This document shows, one piece after another, positions 61,172 to 64,000 of a DNA stretch of 64,000 nucleotides. The position numbers and the translations under genes were made by a program. The stretch is from assembly GCF_023898315.1 (NCBI RefSeq), contig NC_064622.1:277751503-277815502 (forward strand), written 5' to 3'. The notes below the pieces were generated by a model. That model saw nothing but the letters and a program-made list of their open reading frames with translations. It did no database searches and was not told the DNA's origin. The DNA is from Schistocerca nitens. Taxonomy: Eukaryota > Arthropoda > Insecta > Orthoptera > Acrididae. Within the stretch, counting starts at the first letter, position 1; the number at the start of each line of letters is the position of its first letter.

Positions 61172-62272
61172 CTTTAGAATGGTGGTCTATTTAGTCAATC
61201 CTTTTCTTCCTTAGTTTTATTATGACAAAAAAGGAAAAAAAGAGAAATTATCATTTATTGCTTGTTGTTTTCCTATCATATATTTCCTTTTCCCATATCC
61301 AATACTCTTTTTGCAATCAGAAGTGGAGGCGAATTACTATATCGTTGTCACCAGACACTGTCAACACAGGATGGAACAGCAATGGCACAACTCTCTGTAT
61401 TTCTAACCTATACAGTTTAAGTGACCATCATATTAAACATAAATTAATGGAATTTTGCTGTAAGTGCTGCCATGTGTGTGTCATATATGACTTTCAGATT
61501 CAGTGTTTCTACACAGTAATACATCATGGTTAATGAAAATTTTTCAGCCTGGAATTCATCTGGATTTCCTGCTCGCAATAAGAAGGAAATCTGGGCCCCC
61601 AAGTCCCAGTGTAGCACAAATTTTCAGCAGTCATGTCAGATTTAAGCATTTCTGAGTATACTTCACCGACATCACTTCACTTCAGTGAATTAAAAGCAGA
61701 TCATTTCTGTACAAGGAGAGAATGGAAATCTGATACAGGAGAAGGTAAAATCATAAGTGAGGCAGCTGAAAAATTCATGACAGACATTCCATCCATAACT
61801 AGAAGACATTTTACCCCTCCCCTTATCATATTTCAAGCTAATTGCATAAAATTTTAGTTACTAGTGCCTCTCTGTCTACACTGCCAACCATAGGTTTAAT
61901 TTATAAACTTTTGTTAGAAGTTCTGCTTCGTTTTTTTACTACTCTCCCTTAAATTATGACTGGTTTTGTTACCTGATAACACAAAAAATTGGTAATTGAG
62001 GGCACATTTTAAAATATAGTAGGCATAAAAATAAATGCAAAAGTTTCTTTTCAAGTCACTTAACACTCACTCATAGCAAAGCTTAAAGAAATTGCAATAC
62101 AAGTAGTAGAAAGGCCCTTCATATCTTTCCCTTCAGGCAATGAGTTCTCAGTCAGACCAATTTTCAAGTATAAATACTACAGTCATGACATGGCAATTTT
62201 TTTTTCCTTGTTACAAAACTTAAAAGTCCACTGGATCATAGTGCATTAACACCAGTTTCACTAAGAGGGGAG

Positions 62273-62542
62273 TCACAAGTGATCAGCTGCTGATGTTGCT
62301 TGCCTGTGTGGCAAACCCCAAGGAATGCCCAATCTTGCCAGTGCATCACTCAGCTGTAGTGCATTGAGGTCAGAAATCCTATCATTGGCAAATAAGGGTG
62401 ATAATCCTTGGGGAGGAAGCCGCATTCAGCCTGTTGCTACACCCAATGGATCCTGTGACAATAATTTTACAATCACCACTCTGGTAACAGTGTTTAAAGC
62501 TGCAACAGATTCATCAAACTTTTCTACTCTTAAACTACTCAT
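62273..62542 (-). other. Protein-like frame split by one TGA
   Basis: From ATG 62,542 the frame reads SSLRVEKFDESVAALNTVTR, VVIVKLLSQDPLGVATG, then TGA (62,428-62,426), then in the same frame MRLPPQGLSPLFANDRISDL, NALQLSDALARLGIPWGLPH, RQATSAADHL and a second stop at 62,273. GC content is higher than the flanks. A possible phase-1 acceptor (GAATCTGTTGCAG) precedes ALNTVT. It could be a coding exon ending at the first TGA, a pseudogene with one nonsense change, or an allele or assembly error. No family recognised. Confidence 0.35.
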
Positions 62543-63050
62543 AATATTTTATAAAACATACTCTCGTAAGTTGGAAGTGAACATTTAAATTTCTTATGAT
62601 GTTTAGAATTTAAAAAACAAAATCTCTTAATAAGAACCAATGAGACAAAGATGCACATTAGGATAAAAAATTAATACTGTAATACAATACACAAACACAG
62701 AGGTTTTTTTTCAGTTTTGGTTGCAAAAATATCCCCCTTAAATAAAAATAAACATATGAACAGAGAAATAAAAAAGTTAAATGTTACAAAAAGATGTTTA
62801 AGGATAGGTAAGCAAATTAAAATCCACACCGTTACTATGCAGACACTTCTTGTCTTATCATTTCTCTGTATACTTTGTTTCTTTACACTGAATTTTGAGA
62901 AACTCATTGTTCCCTTCTCTCACTTAACTTTCTTTCTATTCATTTTTTCTTTAATTGCTCAGCTAAACTCAGTGGGGCTACTGCCTGACAGAACACAGCT
63001 TTGGCAAACAACAGTTGTTTTATTCTAAACTAAGACAACATTAGATGACA

Positions 63051-63214
63051 TTATTGAAGGGGCATGTGCTTGGTACCCATCTCTCGGCACATTAATGGTA
63101 GCCAAACAAAAGATCTCTTGCGGTCATGATTTCTGTTCAGCTTCATGATGCTCTGAAAGGTGCTAGCCTTGTAGGCAGGTTGAGGATAGAGGTGGTGGTG
63201 TATGCTATGATAGC
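63051..63214 (-). CDS. Candidate short terminal exon with phase-1 acceptor
   Basis: A strong acceptor (TTTTGTTTTCCTGCTTCAG) precedes base 63,214. Two bases (GC) complete a split codon, then 53 codons follow: YHSIHHHLYPQPAYKASTFQ, SIMKLNRNHDRKRSFVWLPL, MCREMGTKHMPLQ, ending in TAA at 63,053-63,051. The phase is the same as for the two psq exons, so it could be a further alternative 3' end of the same gene. No conserved domain was recognised. A weak donor-like site (ATGG then GTACCA) lies inside, so an internal exon is the alternative. Confidence 0.5.
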
Positions 63215-64000
63215 CTGAAGCAGGAAAACAAAATTCAGCAACTCTGAAAATGGTTACACTTTTATACTTTTCCTATGAGAATAACTGCTGTCTCTGTTGA
63301 CAGAGAAAACATGTTTTCACTAAGGAATGACTCGTGGGACAATTTCTTTTGTACAACTCTTCACTCAAAACAAAAATTAAGCATTATACGAAACAATTAG
63401 TGTTATGAGGCTGGTTGATCAGGGCACATCTCGAATCCATACACTTAAATGGTTGGTAATAGTAATACCAGTCTATCAATAAAAAATATGTTGGAAACAA
63501 TATACTAAAATTTGAGAAAAGCACTAACACAAGTACAGAATGAAGAATGATCTACACTACTTTGTTGTGTCTAATTTTAGCCCAGGAAGGGTAAAATGTG
63601 TTTTATTGGTTGCATGCTGTCCACAGCTGCCATACTGTAGTATTTATTCCACAGATAGTTTTGGCCACTTGCAAGCAATACATATAATGTAAATGTATAG
63701 CACACCTGTCATATCAGCATGGTGTCCATTCCAGACCACTGTGGTACACATAGAGTGTTTTAAACTTGCATGTTAACTTTTGACATTAGACATGAATAAC
63801 ATAAAACACAAGCACTGACATAGACACAGCTTGGTGCATTTAGGTATCTGGCTGTGAATTAGTGTGTGTACTTACTAGAAACAGTATGGTAGCTCAAAAG
63901 ATAATTGCGTGTTTCTGTGTGCCACACAGGTACAGGTGAATAGTTGCATTTCCTCACTACTGTTTTTGTTACATTTTGGAATTACTATCATTGCAACAAA
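63215..64000. other. Presumed intron, non-coding
   Basis: No further exon recognised before the right edge of the window. Confidence 0.35.

Noticed and set aside
61633-61857. 74-codon plus-strand frame (SDLSISEYTSPTSLHF)
   Set aside because: No recognisable domain and no splice or start support. Kept out as a chance frame.

Overview
This is animal, almost certainly insect, nuclear DNA. It is AT-rich, mostly non-coding, full of (CA)n/(GA)n microsatellites, and packed with decayed transposable elements. Two copies of a tRNA-derived SINE (starting CCGGCCGGCGTGGCCG and ending GAGCCATTTGAA), other tRNA- and 5S-derived SINEs, and a non-LTR family ending in a TGTTGTTGTGGTCTTCAGTC block all look like repeats I know from grasshopper (Schistocerca-type acridid) genomes. 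The genus is an inference from these repeats, not from a gene.

Host coding sequence is sparse and all on the minus strand. Two exons encode pipsqueak-type (psq) helix-turn-helix DNA-binding domains: 47,669-47,206 and 20,292-19,694. Each has a clear splice acceptor, each is entered in the same phase (two bases complete a split codon), and each ends in its own stop codon. That is the layout expected of alternative 3' terminal exons of one gene, as in BTB transcription-factor loci such as lola or tramtrack. The shared 5' exons would lie to the right of the window. A third segment with a good phase-1 acceptor and its own stop lies at 63,214-63,051. Weaker protein-like segments lie at 62,542-62,273 and 61,171-61,066. 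If correct, most of the window is intron or 3' UTR of one large minus-strand transcription-factor locus.

Region by region: 0.2-0.6 kb is a fold-back repeat with CA/TG cores. 1.06-8.96 kb is a four-level nest: a Ty3/gypsy remnant (minus) split by an RTE-like LINE (plus), which is split by a mariner (minus), which is split by a younger copy of the same LINE (minus), with target-site duplications visible at each step. 9.5-11.9 kb holds a SINE and a mariner joined to a Tc1-like element. 12-21.7 kb is nearly free of recognisable transposons and contains one psq exon. 21.7-25 kb has a 5S-derived SINE and a Penelope-like element with an inverted copy of its own 3' part. 32.5-34.8 kb has a third LINE with a SINE inside it. 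38-41 kb is a decayed LINE with a SINE inside and a pogo-like remnant. 41.1-42.6 kb is a complete-ended Tc1/mariner superfamily element with 116-bp inverted repeats and a broken transposase. 43-46 kb has a GGTTCTGTACC-type element carrying a SINE, and a Tigger/pogo remnant. 47.2-47.7 kb is the other psq exon. 48-60 kb is mostly intronic sequence with SINEs, microsatellites and a near-perfect 600-bp hairpin. 61-63.2 kb holds the candidate small exons.
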